The notes beneath the pieces were generated by a model. The model did not search any database and was not told the DNA's origin. It saw nothing but the letters and a program-made list of their open reading frames with translations. Shown here piece after piece: positions 34,191 to 44,076 of a DNA stretch of 53,421 nucleotides. The stretch is from Lysobacterales bacterium. Lineage in GTDB: Bacteria; Pseudomonadota; Gammaproteobacteria; Xanthomonadales; Marinicellaceae. The stretch spans positions 1 to 53,421 of the forward strand of contig JALSLV010000058.1 of assembly GCA_026988115.1 (NCBI GenBank), in the 5' to 3' direction. The number at the start of each line of letters is the position of its first letter. Within the stretch, counting starts at the first letter, position 1. The translations under genes were made by a program, and so were the position numbers.

Positions 34191-35403
34191 AACACTGATA
34201 AAGGACCTTCCTGATTGCGAAGGTTATTTAATTGCTTACAGTGGTGGTGCTGATTCAACTGCTCTTTTGCAGCTTTTTGCACAAGCCCATAAAGTTCGAG
34301 CCATTCACATTAATCACGGTTTGCAAAAGCAAGCGGATGATTGGCAAAAACATTGCCAAAAAACCTGCGCACACGTTGGTATAGATTTAATCATAGAACA
34401 GGCTAATTTAACCAGTGCCAGTGAAAGCAGTTGCCGAAAAGCGCGCTATGCTTTTTTTAAAAAGCACCTTAAAACTCATGAAATTTTGCTCACCGCACAC
34501 CACAAGCAAGACCAAGCGGAAACGGTTTTGCTTAAATTATTACGAGGCACTGGCTTGAACGGTTTGACTGGAATCCAAAAGCTCAGAAAATTTTACAACG
34601 GATTTATTGCTCGACCATTACTTGATTATTATCCGCAACAACTCAAAGAATACTTGCGAGCACAAAACATTAGTTGGATTGAAGATGGTTCCAATAAGGA
34701 CAATGCTTACAAAAGAAACTTTCTTCGCAATGAAGTTCTTCCAACTTTACAATCGCAATTTGCTAATGCTACCAACAACATAGTTAGAAGTGCCAAAAAC
34801 ACTCAACAATCATTGGCATTGTTGAATCATTATTGTGAGTTTCATTCAAGCCAATTGCCCCTTTCAAAACTCCAACAATTGCCAACTAATCTGCAACCAA
34901 GCCTTGTTTATCATTGGCTCAGTCTTAAAAACCTACCCACTCCTGACACAAAAGCACTAACACAGATTACTTGCGATTTTATCCATGCCGCAGCAGACAA
35001 AAATCCCCATTATCAGAATGCATACTACCAATTATTTCGTTCACAAGGAGCAATTTATTGCATTGAAAATTTTGACATTATTGACCCAGATGCCATTTTT
35101 CATTGGAATACCGACAAACCCTTTGTCTTTCCAAATGGCTGTGGTTCATTAACTTTTACTGGTTCAGAACCTTTAGATTTAAAAGTGAGATTTAACCAAA
35201 AAGGGCAAAAAATCAAGCTTCCCAACCGCAACACGAAAACCATCAAAAACCTTTTTCAAGAGCACGCCATTCCCCCGTGGGAAAAATTAAACACACCCTT
35301 TATTTACCGAGGTAATGAGTTAATTTCTTTGGGGTATAAGTGGTCTAATACAAAAAGCATCTCTAGTGAAATTAGGTTAAATTATAATAAATTAAAACTT
35401 TAG
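34162..35403 (+). CDS. tilS: tRNA(Ile)-lysidine synthetase
   Basis: Adds lysine to C34 of tRNA-Ile(CAU) so it reads AUA; essential in most bacteria. 413 residues. The PP-loop S27-GGADS-32 is followed by [12 protein letters not shown], the ATP-binding region [23 protein letters not shown], and the C-terminal substrate-binding domains ending in the FxQxxxPPWEK-like segment [19 protein letters not shown]. The ATG at 34162 lies inside accA; a GTG follows at once and is an equal candidate. accA-tilS adjacency is common in gammaproteobacteria. Confidence 0.94.
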   Translation: MVYTKTLKLKTLIKDLPDCEGYLIAYSGGADSTALLQLFAQAHKVRAIHINHGLQKQADDWQKHCQKTCAHVGIDLIIEQANLTSASESSCRKARYAFFKKHLKTHEILLTAHHKQDQAETVLLKLLRGTGLNGLTGIQKLRKFYNGFIARPLLDYYPQQLKEYLRAQNISWIEDGSNKDNAYKRNFLRNEVLPTLQSQFANATNNIVRSAKNTQQSLALLNHYCEFHSSQLPLSKLQQLPTNLQPSLVYHWLSLKNLPTPDTKALTQITCDFIHAAADKNPHYQNAYYQLFRSQGAIYCIENFDIIDPDAIFHWNTDKPFVFPNGCGSLTFTGSEPLDLKVRFNQKGQKIKLPNRNTKTIKNLFQEHAIPPWEKLNTPFIYRGNELISLGYKWSNTKSISSEIRLNYNKLKL

Positions 35404-35543
35404 CTCTGTATTTTCTATATCGAGATTTGGAGTTAAATGATTAATATATGTATAGACCTCTAGAGTATTTCTTTTAAAATATATGTCACAAAATACATGA
35501 AAAAAACGTATAGATAGTTGAGGCATTACTTTAAGAGAAAATT

Positions 35544-37874
35544 ATGATTATAAGAACATTTCTACTATTTACACTAACAACTGCTGTTTTTGCGAAGCCA
35601 ATCGTGAGCTATGAACAAGAAATCACGGTGTTAAACGAGTTAAGAGCTGAACAAATTATCACCCAAAACCAATATGAAAACCGCATACAAACCATTGAAT
35701 CTATAAAACCAGTGGTTAAAAATAAAACCTTAGGCGGTACAGCAATAATAAACGGTCATGTTGAAAACACATCTGCAGTACCCTTAACTTCACAAGCCAT
35801 TCAATTGCATGAAATTATAGCGGGTCAGCAGGTGTATGTTGACACAATAATAACAGATGCAAGTGGTGACTTTTCTTTTACTGGTCTCAATGCCGGAACT
35901 TATCTTGTTTTTCAAGGAAGTCTTGATGACGATTATCTCAATTATATGTGGGGTTCTGGTAGCAACACCCTTTGTACGGTTTATGTTGGTGATTGCCGAA
36001 CACCTACAGCATCTAATCAAATTGTCCTAGCGGCTGCTGAAACACGAGCAGGAATCAATTTTATTCCCGAGATTGGAGGTACTATTTCTGGTAGTATTTT
36101 AGAATCAGTCACCAATAACCCATTAGATACGTTAGTAGCAAAAGTCGTATCGCCTGATGGTCGAAACAATTATCAATTAGGTGCGGTACTAAACAATTTA
36201 ACAGGAAGTTATACAGTAAAAGGTATTCCTGATGGTGACTATCGTGTTTATCTCCAACCTGATGATTATGGGCAAAATGGCATTCATGGGGATAATCAAC
36301 ACATTCCTGTTATTTACGGCGGACCACAATGTAATATTTGTGAGCGTCTTTTAGCCACTGGTTCTGGCATTGGCACAATACTCACCATTGCTTCAGCTAA
36401 CACAATTACCAATATTAACTTCTCTGTTGAGATTGGAGCATCTATTAGTGGCAATATTGTCGACAACACTAGCTTAAATGCAGTGCAAAATTATGCCTTT
36501 ATTGTGTTATTTAATGACTCCAATTCCATTGTCAATTACAAAGCAATTGAAGGCACATCAACAAACCCAACTGCTGATGGTTCTTACTTTCTAGGCGGAC
36601 TTCTAGCTGGGAACTACTACGTTCAAGGAGAGGGAGGGGATTACTACCAAAGAGAATTGTATAACAATAGACCGTGTTATTTTGGTGGTTGTTATCGAAA
36701 TTTAGGTGATTTGGTTTCATTAGCGTCTAAAGAAAATAAAGTTGCTATTAACTTTCTCCTCGAAAAAGGGGGTCTAATTTCTGGAAATATTATTGATGAA
36801 ATAACTGGGCTACCTATTATTGGTGAAGCGTACAATGAAACGATTCTTGAGGTTGTTGATGCATCAGGGGTTGTGGTTGGCGGGGCTTATGCTCAAAATG
36901 ATGGGACTTACACCACCGCAAAAGGAATACCCGCTGGCACCTATTCTATTAGGACTGGCTCAATGTTCCAAGGACAACTAACCAAGCCTTATGTCAATGA
37001 GAAATACAACGACGTTCAATGCGCTGGTATTGCCTGTGACTTTAGCTCTCCAAACATTATCGTTGTCACAGATGCCACAACATCAGGAATTGATTTTGCA
37101 CTAACAACAGGCAATTCTTTTACTGGAACTGTCACTGACTTATCAACGGGTGCACCAATTGGCGGTGTGCATGTTTTGGCTTATAAAGAAATGAGTCCAG
37201 GTGTGGTAAAATTTGCCAATTGGGCAACTACTTCTCGTGGCGATGTTCCTGGAGGATCTGCCATTGGTACATTTGAAGTGAATGGATTGCCTGATGGCAC
37301 CTATTATGCACGCACAGGTTATGGTTCGGATTTGCCATTTTTTGTTAGTACTTTTCATAATATTGGAGGCGTTGCTCCTGTGGGTTGGATAGATATTTTA
37401 TATGATGGCATGCCTTGTCTTGCGGGTTGCAACGTGACATTAGGAACACCAATTGTATTACCTGTGGTCGCAACAAAAACCACAAACACGGTGACAACAG
37501 GACCAATTATTGATTTCTCCCTGTCTCAAGGAGCCGTGATTTCAGGGCTAGTGGTAGATTTTATTAATCATGCCAGCCTTAAAGACGTAACGATTAATGT
37601 TTATAATCACACTGGCACATTTATGGGAAGTTCCATTACTAACTCTCAAGGAGAGTATATTACTCGAGGATTGCCTGCAGGAACATATTATTTAACAACT
37701 AGCAGCTATAATAATTTATTGGATGTTAAATACGGCAATGAATTTTGTTACCCTAGTAATTGCAATCCACTGGATGCACAACCTATTAGCGTCACAGAAC
37801 TTGAGACCAAAATAAATCAGAACTTCATCTTGAAAACAGCTTATATGCACATGTTTAGCAATGACTTTGAATAA
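35544..37874 (+). CDS. Secreted protein with repeated carboxypeptidase-regulatory-like beta-sandwich domains
   Basis: A 776-residue exported protein (signal peptide 1-17, TTAVFA before KP). After about residue 68 it consists of about six units of roughly 100-120 residues with the pattern G-x-I-S-G-x-I-x-D at the start, then DG.Y..KGLPAGTYY, a Y..Y..C...C loop, and IDF.L at the end, which is the carboxypeptidase-regulatory-like (prealbumin-like) fold. Each unit holds one close cysteine pair: TLCTVYVGDCR, QCNICE, PCYFGGCYR, QCAGIACD, PCLAGCNV and FCYPSNCN. No C-terminal sorting signal or catalytic domain was seen, so it is probably a structural or binding protein outside the inner membrane. A terminator follows directly. 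Confidence 0.8.
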   Translation: MIIRTFLLFTLTTAVFAKPIVSYEQEITVLNELRAEQIITQNQYENRIQTIESIKPVVKNKTLGGTAIINGHVENTSAVPLTSQAIQLHEIIAGQQVYVDTIITDASGDFSFTGLNAGTYLVFQGSLDDDYLNYMWGSGSNTLCTVYVGDCRTPTASNQIVLAAAETRAGINFIPEIGGTISGSILESVTNNPLDTLVAKVVSPDGRNNYQLGAVLNNLTGSYTVKGIPDGDYRVYLQPDDYGQNGIHGDNQHIPVIYGGPQCNICERLLATGSGIGTILTIASANTITNINFSVEIGASISGNIVDNTSLNAVQNYAFIVLFNDSNSIVNYKAIEGTSTNPTADGSYFLGGLLAGNYYVQGEGGDYYQRELYNNRPCYFGGCYRNLGDLVSLASKENKVAINFLLEKGGLISGNIIDEITGLPIIGEAYNETILEVVDASGVVVGGAYAQNDGTYTTAKGIPAGTYSIRTGSMFQGQLTKPYVNEKYNDVQCAGIACDFSSPNIIVVTDATTSGIDFALTTGNSFTGTVTDLSTGAPIGGVHVLAYKEMSPGVVKFANWATTSRGDVPGGSAIGTFEVNGLPDGTYYARTGYGSDLPFFVSTFHNIGGVAPVGWIDILYDGMPCLAGCNVTLGTPIVLPVVATKTTNTVTTGPIIDFSLSQGAVISGLVVDFINHASLKDVTINVYNHTGTFMGSSITNSQGEYITRGLPAGTYYLTTSSYNNLLDVKYGNEFCYPSNCNPLDAQPISVTELETKINQNFILKTAYMHMFSNDFE

Positions 37875-37885
37875 GTAAAGCAATA

Positions 37886-37920
37886 GGACGCTTGGGTTTT
37901 CTCAAGCGTCTATTTTGTTT
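37886..37920. terminator. Convergent terminator after the 776-residue gene
   Basis: A hairpin with 8-bp perfect arms GACGCTTG/CAAGCGTC is followed by TATTTTGTTT. It lies between convergent genes and probably ends the rightward transcript; the weaker A-rich side makes it less good for the leftward operon. Confidence 0.8.
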
Positions 37921-37923
37921 GCT

Positions 37924-38187
37924 TTACATATCTTCCATCAGTTCATCCATGGCTTCACACGCCTCTTGTGGGTCAGAACTGCTGCCTAATTTTTGAATTT
38001 CTTTCATCTTGCCTGAAAGCGCCATAATTTTACTCATGTCGCCTGAGGTCATGAGGCTTTGCATTTTCTTAGTCAGTTCCTCGCCTTTTGCTTTAACATC
38101 TTCCTTAGTGCTGCAACTAGAGCCTCCACAGGCTGCCAGTGAAAAAGTTGCTAATATCACGATGAGTTTAAGTAAGTTTTTATTCAT
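37924..38187 (-). CDS. Small lipoprotein, last gene of the PspA-flotillin-AAA+ operon
   Basis: An 87-residue protein with a lipoprotein signal (LAAC, lipidated Cys at about residue 20) and a short helical mature part rich in K, E, M and S (EELTKKMQSLMTSGDMSKIMALSGKMKEI), with two more cysteines. No family recognised. Its ATG overlaps the stop of the zinc-ribbon gene (ATGA), and an AGAGGAAA upstream serves as Shine-Dalgarno sequence, so it belongs to the same operon and would put one component of the system on the outer side of the membrane. Confidence 0.8.
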   Translation of the reverse strand: MNKNLLKLIVILATFSLAACGGSSCSTKEDVKAKGEELTKKMQSLMTSGDMSKIMALSGKMKEIQKLGSSSDPQEACEAMDELMEDM

Positions 38188-38717
38188 TTTGGTTTCCTCT
38201 TTTTTAAATAATCGATAACGTCATTCTTTTTATCGTATGTATCTAACCACATTTTGAAGGCATTTATCTTGTTAAATGCATTTCCAAAGTGGTTTTTGAT
38301 TCTTTTTTCGGCATTTTCTTCGACATTCTTGAGTAGCAAGTGCTTTTGCCACTTTTCAGAAAAAATACTTTCTAAATTTTTTTGCAAATCAAGTTGTTGC
38401 AATAATTGCCACTCACCCGAATCAATCCACGTTTCATAGCACCTAAAACACAAATCTAAACGGTTATGTGTTTGGTTTGATATTTGATACTTTGTCATAA
38501 ACCCTGAACATTTTGGGCAATAGATTAAGTCGCTGGTTTCATCAATTTCACAAATGGTTTGACTGGTGTTTCCTTTTGTTTCTTGAGTGTCTCGCCACTG
38601 AATAAATTGAACAATTGAAAGCAAGCTCCCCTTGCAATGATCACAACTCAAGGCAATCAGTCCATTATCTAATTTTTTGGGTTTTAAATGGTAACCTTGG
38701 CATTTTGGGCAATTCAT
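38184..38717 (-). CDS. TFIIB-type zinc-ribbon protein
   Basis: A 177-residue cytoplasmic protein with two zinc ribbons: C3-x2-C6 ... C25-x2-C28 (CPKC, CDHC) and C67-x2-C70 ... C90-x2-C93 (CPKC, CFRC), the second followed by YETWIDSGEWQLL, the W-x-D-x-GE mark of zf-TFIIB domains. The C-terminal 80 residues are helical and basic. It is coupled by ATGA overlaps both to the AAA+ ATPase gene before it and to the lipoprotein gene after it. Its partner and role are unknown. Confidence 0.8.
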   Translation of the reverse strand: MNCPKCQGYHLKPKKLDNGLIALSCDHCKGSLLSIVQFIQWRDTQETKGNTSQTICEIDETSDLIYCPKCSGFMTKYQISNQTHNRLDLCFRCYETWIDSGEWQLLQQLDLQKNLESIFSEKWQKHLLLKNVEENAEKRIKNHFGNAFNKINAFKMWLDTYDKKNDVIDYLKKRKPK

Positions 38718-41700
38718 GATTTTTTACTGGTTCTTTTTTTTACCACTGTTTTAACCGACTTAGTTGAGCTCAATTCATTGAGCTTTTCACTTAGTTTAGT
38801 GACTTCTTCTAACACTTCCATATTTATTTCGAGTTTTTTATTCATGGCAACGACGATGGGTACAAAGGAGTTTGTCATGGTTTCGGACAATGACGACAAT
38901 GCCTCACCCAGTGCGGGTAATGGATTGTTAACCACCTCGACGTCTATATTGAGATTATCAATCGCGGTGGTGATGGCTTTAACTTGTCTGGTTGTCGCCG
39001 CTTTTTCTTTGCTTTTATCTGCAGTTATGGATTGCGATAAATTGTCTAAATGCTCTTTTAAACCCGATATTTGCGAAGCAATTTTAGTTGCACCGTCTTC
39101 ATCGCCAGCGACTGAATTGCGGATTTTGAATTCTGTTTTTATTTGAGCCCAGCGTTTGGCATCATCATTGCTTAAAATGCCACGAAGCTCTTTGAGCTTC
39201 AGCAAATTTTCCTCAGCCCCTGTGGTGAGTAATTGAGCTTCACCAACATAGTGGTCATCAATCAGTTGTTGCAGTTCTTTTTCATCCATGATGGCAACAA
39301 TCTTTTCTGCCATTTTATTCATGTTACGGTAAGAACCTTGTAGTTTAAACGCTGGCTCTTGGCGGTATTTATCATCCATGGCAGCAGAACGAATGTATTC
39401 TTGATTGACCGATAAAATGACTTTTTGGACTTTAAACAACGCTTTAAGTACAGTGGTTATTTCGTTTATCTCACTGCCAGAATAACTGTAGGATAAATCC
39501 GAGGTGGCAATTTCTTTGCCTTGAGCTTTATCCATCAGCAAATACAAATCATTCATGTCTCGTAAGGCTAAGGGTGCAAGCACTTTATTGGAAGTTAATG
39601 CGTTTTCGATATAACTCATGGAAAATATGTCTTCTTGTCCGCTTAACACATCACCTAAATTATAAACATCGGCACGATTGGCTAACATGTCAGGAATTTT
39701 GAACACTTCACCGGATTCGGTGTAAGGATTTCCTGCCATAATGACACAGAACTTTTTGCCACGCAAGTCATAAGTCTTGGGCTCGCCCCTCCAAACACCT
39801 TCAATTCGGCGAGTGCCATCACATAACGAGATGAATTTTTGCAAAAATTCTGGATGAGTGTGTTGGATATCATCCAAATACAACATGGCATTATTGCCCA
39901 TTTCTAAGGCTAAGTTGAGTTTTTCTAGCTCTTGTTTGGCCGTTGCATTGGGTGCATTGGCTGGATCTAACGACTTAACATCATGCCCCAGAGAAGGGCA
40001 GTTGATTTTCATAAAATTCAAACCCAAACGGTTGGATACATATTCCATCAGCGTGGTTTTACCGTAACCCGGAGGTGAAATCAGCATTAATAAGCCCATC
40101 AAATCGGTGCGTTTTTCGGCACCTAATGCACCCATTTGTTTAGCGAGGTTGTCACCAATAATAGGCAAATAGGATTCGTTAATCAATTTATTACGCACAA
40201 AGGAAGACAGCGGACGGGCTTTAAAGGAGTCTAAATTCATGGCGGTTTTTTGGGCTTCCATGATGGCCGTTTTTACTTTTTTGAACTCATTATAAGCAGG
40301 CACAGTGAACTTATTGTAATGACTTAATCTTTCAATAAATTCATCCACTTCAAAATGAATTGTTCTGTCATTTATAGAACCATGATCACCCAACAAATGC
40401 TTAACCTCGCAATGCATGTCTTTTGGGTTTTTACTAAAAACTTCACTTGATTGCAGCAATATGTTGACGATGGCTTCATTTAAGTAACGTTTGTTGTCCG
40501 CTTGATTTGCTTGTTGCAACAATCCCGACAACCAATAACCCACATAGTGCCATTGCTCTTTGGGTGAGTCCTTAAGGTCTGCCAAGGTATTGTTAAATTC
40601 TCTGCTTTGGGTACTGGTTTTGAAGTATGTGTGTAATTGTTCAACCAATTCAGCGGACTTATGCGAGACGTCAAATTGTTTTATGTCTGCCATTAAAAAA
40701 TGAATTAAATATTCCGCCGAGTTCTGCAGTAAATTTTCGTCAAATTCCATCGCTATATTCATGTAAAAATCTTGCAGGTTTTGCTGCGTTTTCGCTATCA
40801 AATCATTGAGCATCTGTACACCACCGAAGGCTTGTTGAATTTTATTTGCTGTTTTGGCTTGATTGATTAGCTGTTTGTTATATTTGTCATCGGTAGTTTT
40901 GAGCCAAAAATAACTGGCAATGGCGCGAGCCGAAGGACTATAGCGCAGTAAGGGCTGGGTTTTGTATTTGTCTAATAATTGAGTCAATATCAACACGGCA
41001 TCATTATCGTGTACGCCTTTTTCATAGCCTTCTTGGTAGCGTGGTGCGGCATAATTTTTGACTATTTGAATCAATGCTTTATCACTTTCTAATAATTTAT
41101 CGAGATTCAATTCGTTTTTGTTGTTTAATGCATCATTAAAAATTGAGTACGCTAGGTATTCTGCGCGGTAAATATCGTTGTTTTCTGAAACCAAAGTTTG
41201 TTGCCAAAATTCACTTAAGTCATTAAGCAAGTCATTTGCAACCGTTTGGTAATATTCGGTACCCGATAAATGAAAGGCAAGTTTACCGTCTTTGGGCAGG
41301 ATGGTTAAATCCAAGGCCTGAGTGTTGACGCTAAATTTGTGTTTGCCGAATTTAATTGCATTACCACCATCTTCAAAAATGTCTTTTTTATCTCGTAAGG
41401 AACGAATGGCTTGTTCTTTTAGAGCTTTGAGTTTGGCTTGGGTATCATCCGCTTTGACATTGTCATCAACTTCTCGCAGTTTTAACACCAAATCAGATAC
41501 CTTCATCACCGTTGGATCGGATGAAAAGTAGGTGTTGAGTTCATCATTTTCACTAAATTTCAAACTGCGTTTTTCGATGCTTTTTAAAATGCGTGTCGCT
41601 GCGCTTTGCAGCGATTGGGCTTTGCGTTGCCTTTGATCAAGCAAGGTTTGTTTGCGTGCTTCAAAGGTTTCATGCAACTCATCGCGTTTGGCATATATTT

Positions 41701-43942
41701 GATCAAGAAACTCATCGTTTTCACTAAAAATACTTTCCAACTCTTCCAGTTGCACCAGTAGTCGCGCGAGTTGTTCGTCACAGGCATCGGGTGTATCGGC
41801 ATTGGAGACGCCGTTGGAAATGCTTTGCGATAAAACCGCTAGTTGTGCACCAAATTCGGCAACCGACTCACCTGCTGATAACTCCTTGCTGGTTAATTTT
41901 GCGTGGGCTTTGGTTTGGTTAATACGGCTATATACCGTTGAGACGGATTGTAAAATCTGGGTTTTTACCGTGGTGTCATCAATTGCCAAACCATTTATCA
42001 CTTCGCTCAAGGCATCCAAACCATGACTCATTTCATCGAGTTGCGACAAAATTGGTTGTAAGTCTTTGACGGTTTTGATTTTCTCTATGCTTTGATGAAC
42101 CTCATCAACCACCTTGTTGTAGTATTCCATTGCATTTTCTTGCGATAAAAACTCAACCGTGCGTTTGCCCAATTCGTCAACTTCTTTGTCAACTTTGGCT
42201 GAGACTTCATCCAGTTTAGCTAAGTCGATGTAACGGTAATCTTTAAGGGAAAGCAAATGCCCTTTTTGGCGTTTGAGCTTTAACAACCCCTCAACAAAAG
42301 GGGCGGGTGTGTCCCAATTGGATATGGCAATTTCTTTGAGCAAGGCCTTGAGCTTATTTTGCGCCTCTTTTAATGCCTGTGAAGATTGTTCGCTGATGGC
42401 ACGGACTTTTTCGAATTCATCCAAGACCAGCTCTGAGGTTTCGCCAATTTCTTTGAGTTGATGGGAAAACTCGCCGACTTCATCACTCTCCAGCCAATAA
42501 TAACCATCGGTGACGCGTTGGATATTTTTGATTAAATCTTCATAAACTAAAATGCTGGGTTGTTGCTGGCTTATCATCTTGGTAATGGTATAAAGCTCAG
42601 AAATACCTTGCACCAATTCGGCATTGCCGATTGTCGCTAAAAAAGTTTTCTCACTGCTGTTGGCTAGAGAATATTCTTCGCTGGTGTAAGGCGTTTGCCA
42701 CACTTGCATGGGATGGATGCGAGTTGGTTCGTTTGATTCACTGCGAAAAATGAGCATCTTGCCATCATCATAGAGCGAATAACCATGCCCAAAAATTGGA
42801 CTGGCAAGTTCTTTTCGAATCATATTATAGGAAAATAATGCAAATTTGCCTTCATTTTGTTCGTAAAAGACATAGAGAACGTCTTCACCATTGGGAGAAT
42901 TCCACTGGCGTTTAAACTTTAATCCACTGATGTCTTCAGCAAAGACCTTGGATTCTCCACTTTGCAGATAATAACCACCGGGGAATATAATGCCATGTTC
43001 GTTGGGCAGGCTTATGCAGGCATAACCGATGGCATCGATGCGTTTGACATCCTGATTGCGAGTATTGAATACGAAATAACGCCATGTTTCTTCTTTGTAG
43101 GGTAAAAATTTCAATAAAATTAAATGACCCACGCGTGCATAGAAAATTTCGGCATCATCTAACGATTGATGGGCTTCTTGCACGGGTTCTCGGTAAATCC
43201 CTTGTCCGTCTTCGGTGTTGTCTTCTATCTTGATGGTCAAATCACCACCCACGGTTTCGACAAATATTTCATCCATTATCGAAACATGCGGGTGCTTGCC
43301 TTCGATAAAATTTTCACGTTTGGTTGCAATCCATTGAAAATCATAAGCCGGTGGCAACTCCATATCTCGCTCACCACGGTCATCAATATACTTAACCTGT
43401 CCATCTACTGATAAATCCCAACGAAAGACACGCACATCAGTAATACGATCGCCGATTTGAAAGCCAGCCAGTAATTTTTGGTTGTTAATCCTTAATTGTA
43501 CCAAGTGGGTGTTTTTATAATAGCTGTAGAGTTCAAAAAATTGCTTTTGAAATAAGGCATCATCCAAAAAACTGCCTTTTAGACTTTCCGCCTTTACATC
43601 AAATTTTCCGTCCTTTTCTTGTAAAGAATACAGGGCAAAGACATCGGATATTTTGGTTTCCTTTTTTAAACCAATAAAAACGTTATACCCAAAAAGCAGC
43701 TGCCCATTGATGCGAACAATATCACGAGGGACGCAATTGTTTTCGGTACGAACGCGAACACGGTCAATAACCTCAAGCACGGTTTTGCCAAATTCAGCTT
43801 CACGTTTTTCATTAAGCGAAAGAATGCCTGATTCCAGCTTTTTGTTTTGTTCCTCTAAGCGTTTGCGAATGACTTCATAGGAGCCACCTTCGGCTACGGC
43901 TTGGTTTATTATGTTGCTTTTTTTATTTTTCTCTTTTGACAC
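38714..43942 (-). CDS. Giant AAA+ ATPase (1742 aa), often annotated 'DNA repair ATPase'
   Basis: The largest gene of the window. The N-terminal 430 residues or so are beta-rich (repeated RVRTENNCVPRDIVRINGQLLFGYN-like stretches), residues about 440-900 are long helices likely forming coiled coils, and the AAA+ module begins near residue 1270: Walker A PPGYGKTT with its Lys near 1295, Walker B MLYLDDIQHTHPEF near 1355, and a sensor-1-like Asn in VIMAGNPYTESG. The C-terminal part is again helical. Proteins of this size and layout are often named DNA repair ATPase without experimental support. Here it sits downstream of a flotillin, NfeD-type protein and PspA, so a membrane-remodelling motor is at least as likely. 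134 bp separate it from the flotillin gene. Confidence 0.85.
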   Translation of the reverse strand: MSKEKNKKSNIINQAVAEGGSYEVIRKRLEEQNKKLESGILSLNEKREAEFGKTVLEVIDRVRVRTENNCVPRDIVRINGQLLFGYNVFIGLKKETKISDVFALYSLQEKDGKFDVKAESLKGSFLDDALFQKQFFELYSYYKNTHLVQLRINNQKLLAGFQIGDRITDVRVFRWDLSVDGQVKYIDDRGERDMELPPAYDFQWIATKRENFIEGKHPHVSIMDEIFVETVGGDLTIKIEDNTEDGQGIYREPVQEAHQSLDDAEIFYARVGHLILLKFLPYKEETWRYFVFNTRNQDVKRIDAIGYACISLPNEHGIIFPGGYYLQSGESKVFAEDISGLKFKRQWNSPNGEDVLYVFYEQNEGKFALFSYNMIRKELASPIFGHGYSLYDDGKMLIFRSESNEPTRIHPMQVWQTPYTSEEYSLANSSEKTFLATIGNAELVQGISELYTITKMISQQQPSILVYEDLIKNIQRVTDGYYWLESDEVGEFSHQLKEIGETSELVLDEFEKVRAISEQSSQALKEAQNKLKALLKEIAISNWDTPAPFVEGLLKLKRQKGHLLSLKDYRYIDLAKLDEVSAKVDKEVDELGKRTVEFLSQENAMEYYNKVVDEVHQSIEKIKTVKDLQPILSQLDEMSHGLDALSEVINGLAIDDTTVKTQILQSVSTVYSRINQTKAHAKLTSKELSAGESVAEFGAQLAVLSQSISNGVSNADTPDACDEQLARLLVQLEELESIFSENDEFLDQIYAKRDELHETFEARKQTLLDQRQRKAQSLQSAATRILKSIEKRSLKFSENDELNTYFSSDPTVMKVSDLVLKLREVDDNVKADDTQAKLKALKEQAIRSLRDKKDIFEDGGNAIKFGKHKFSVNTQALDLTILPKDGKLAFHLSGTEYYQTVANDLLNDLSEFWQQTLVSENNDIYRAEYLAYSIFNDALNNKNELNLDKLLESDKALIQIVKNYAAPRYQEGYEKGVHDNDAVLILTQLLDKYKTQPLLRYSPSARAIASYFWLKTTDDKYNKQLINQAKTANKIQQAFGGVQMLNDLIAKTQQNLQDFYMNIAMEFDENLLQNSAEYLIHFLMADIKQFDVSHKSAELVEQLHTYFKTSTQSREFNNTLADLKDSPKEQWHYVGYWLSGLLQQANQADNKRYLNEAIVNILLQSSEVFSKNPKDMHCEVKHLLGDHGSINDRTIHFEVDEFIERLSHYNKFTVPAYNEFKKVKTAIMEAQKTAMNLDSFKARPLSSFVRNKLINESYLPIIGDNLAKQMGALGAEKRTDLMGLLMLISPPGYGKTTLMEYVSNRLGLNFMKINCPSLGHDVKSLDPANAPNATAKQELEKLNLALEMGNNAMLYLDDIQHTHPEFLQKFISLCDGTRRIEGVWRGEPKTYDLRGKKFCVIMAGNPYTESGEVFKIPDMLANRADVYNLGDVLSGQEDIFSMSYIENALTSNKVLAPLALRDMNDLYLLMDKAQGKEIATSDLSYSYSGSEINEITTVLKALFKVQKVILSVNQEYIRSAAMDDKYRQEPAFKLQGSYRNMNKMAEKIVAIMDEKELQQLIDDHYVGEAQLLTTGAEENLLKLKELRGILSNDDAKRWAQIKTEFKIRNSVAGDEDGATKIASQISGLKEHLDNLSQSITADKSKEKAATTRQVKAITTAIDNLNIDVEVVNNPLPALGEALSSLSETMTNSFVPIVVAMNKKLEINMEVLEEVTKLSEKLNELSSTKSVKTVVKKRTSKKS

Positions 43943-43976
43943 GGTGATACCTTTTTATGATTTACTACAATCCCCG

Positions 43977-44045
43977 GGTAGTTGGTTTTTCAACTGTTTC
44001 TTACCTAAAACCTGTGGTTTTATGGGTTGACTAAAGCCAACTACC
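43977..44045. repeat. Nested palindrome between the flotillin and AAA+ genes
   Basis: Outer arms GGTAGTTGG (43977-43985) and CCAACTACC (44037-44045) enclose an inner hairpin AAAACC-TGT-GGTTTT (44007-44021). In the operon mRNA it would fold into a two-level stem in the only sizeable gap of the operon. It may set the relative amounts of flotillin and ATPase mRNA, or simply be a dispersed palindromic repeat. Confidence 0.55.
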
Positions 44046-44076
44046 GATTTGAGTGTTACTCATTTATACGGGACAA

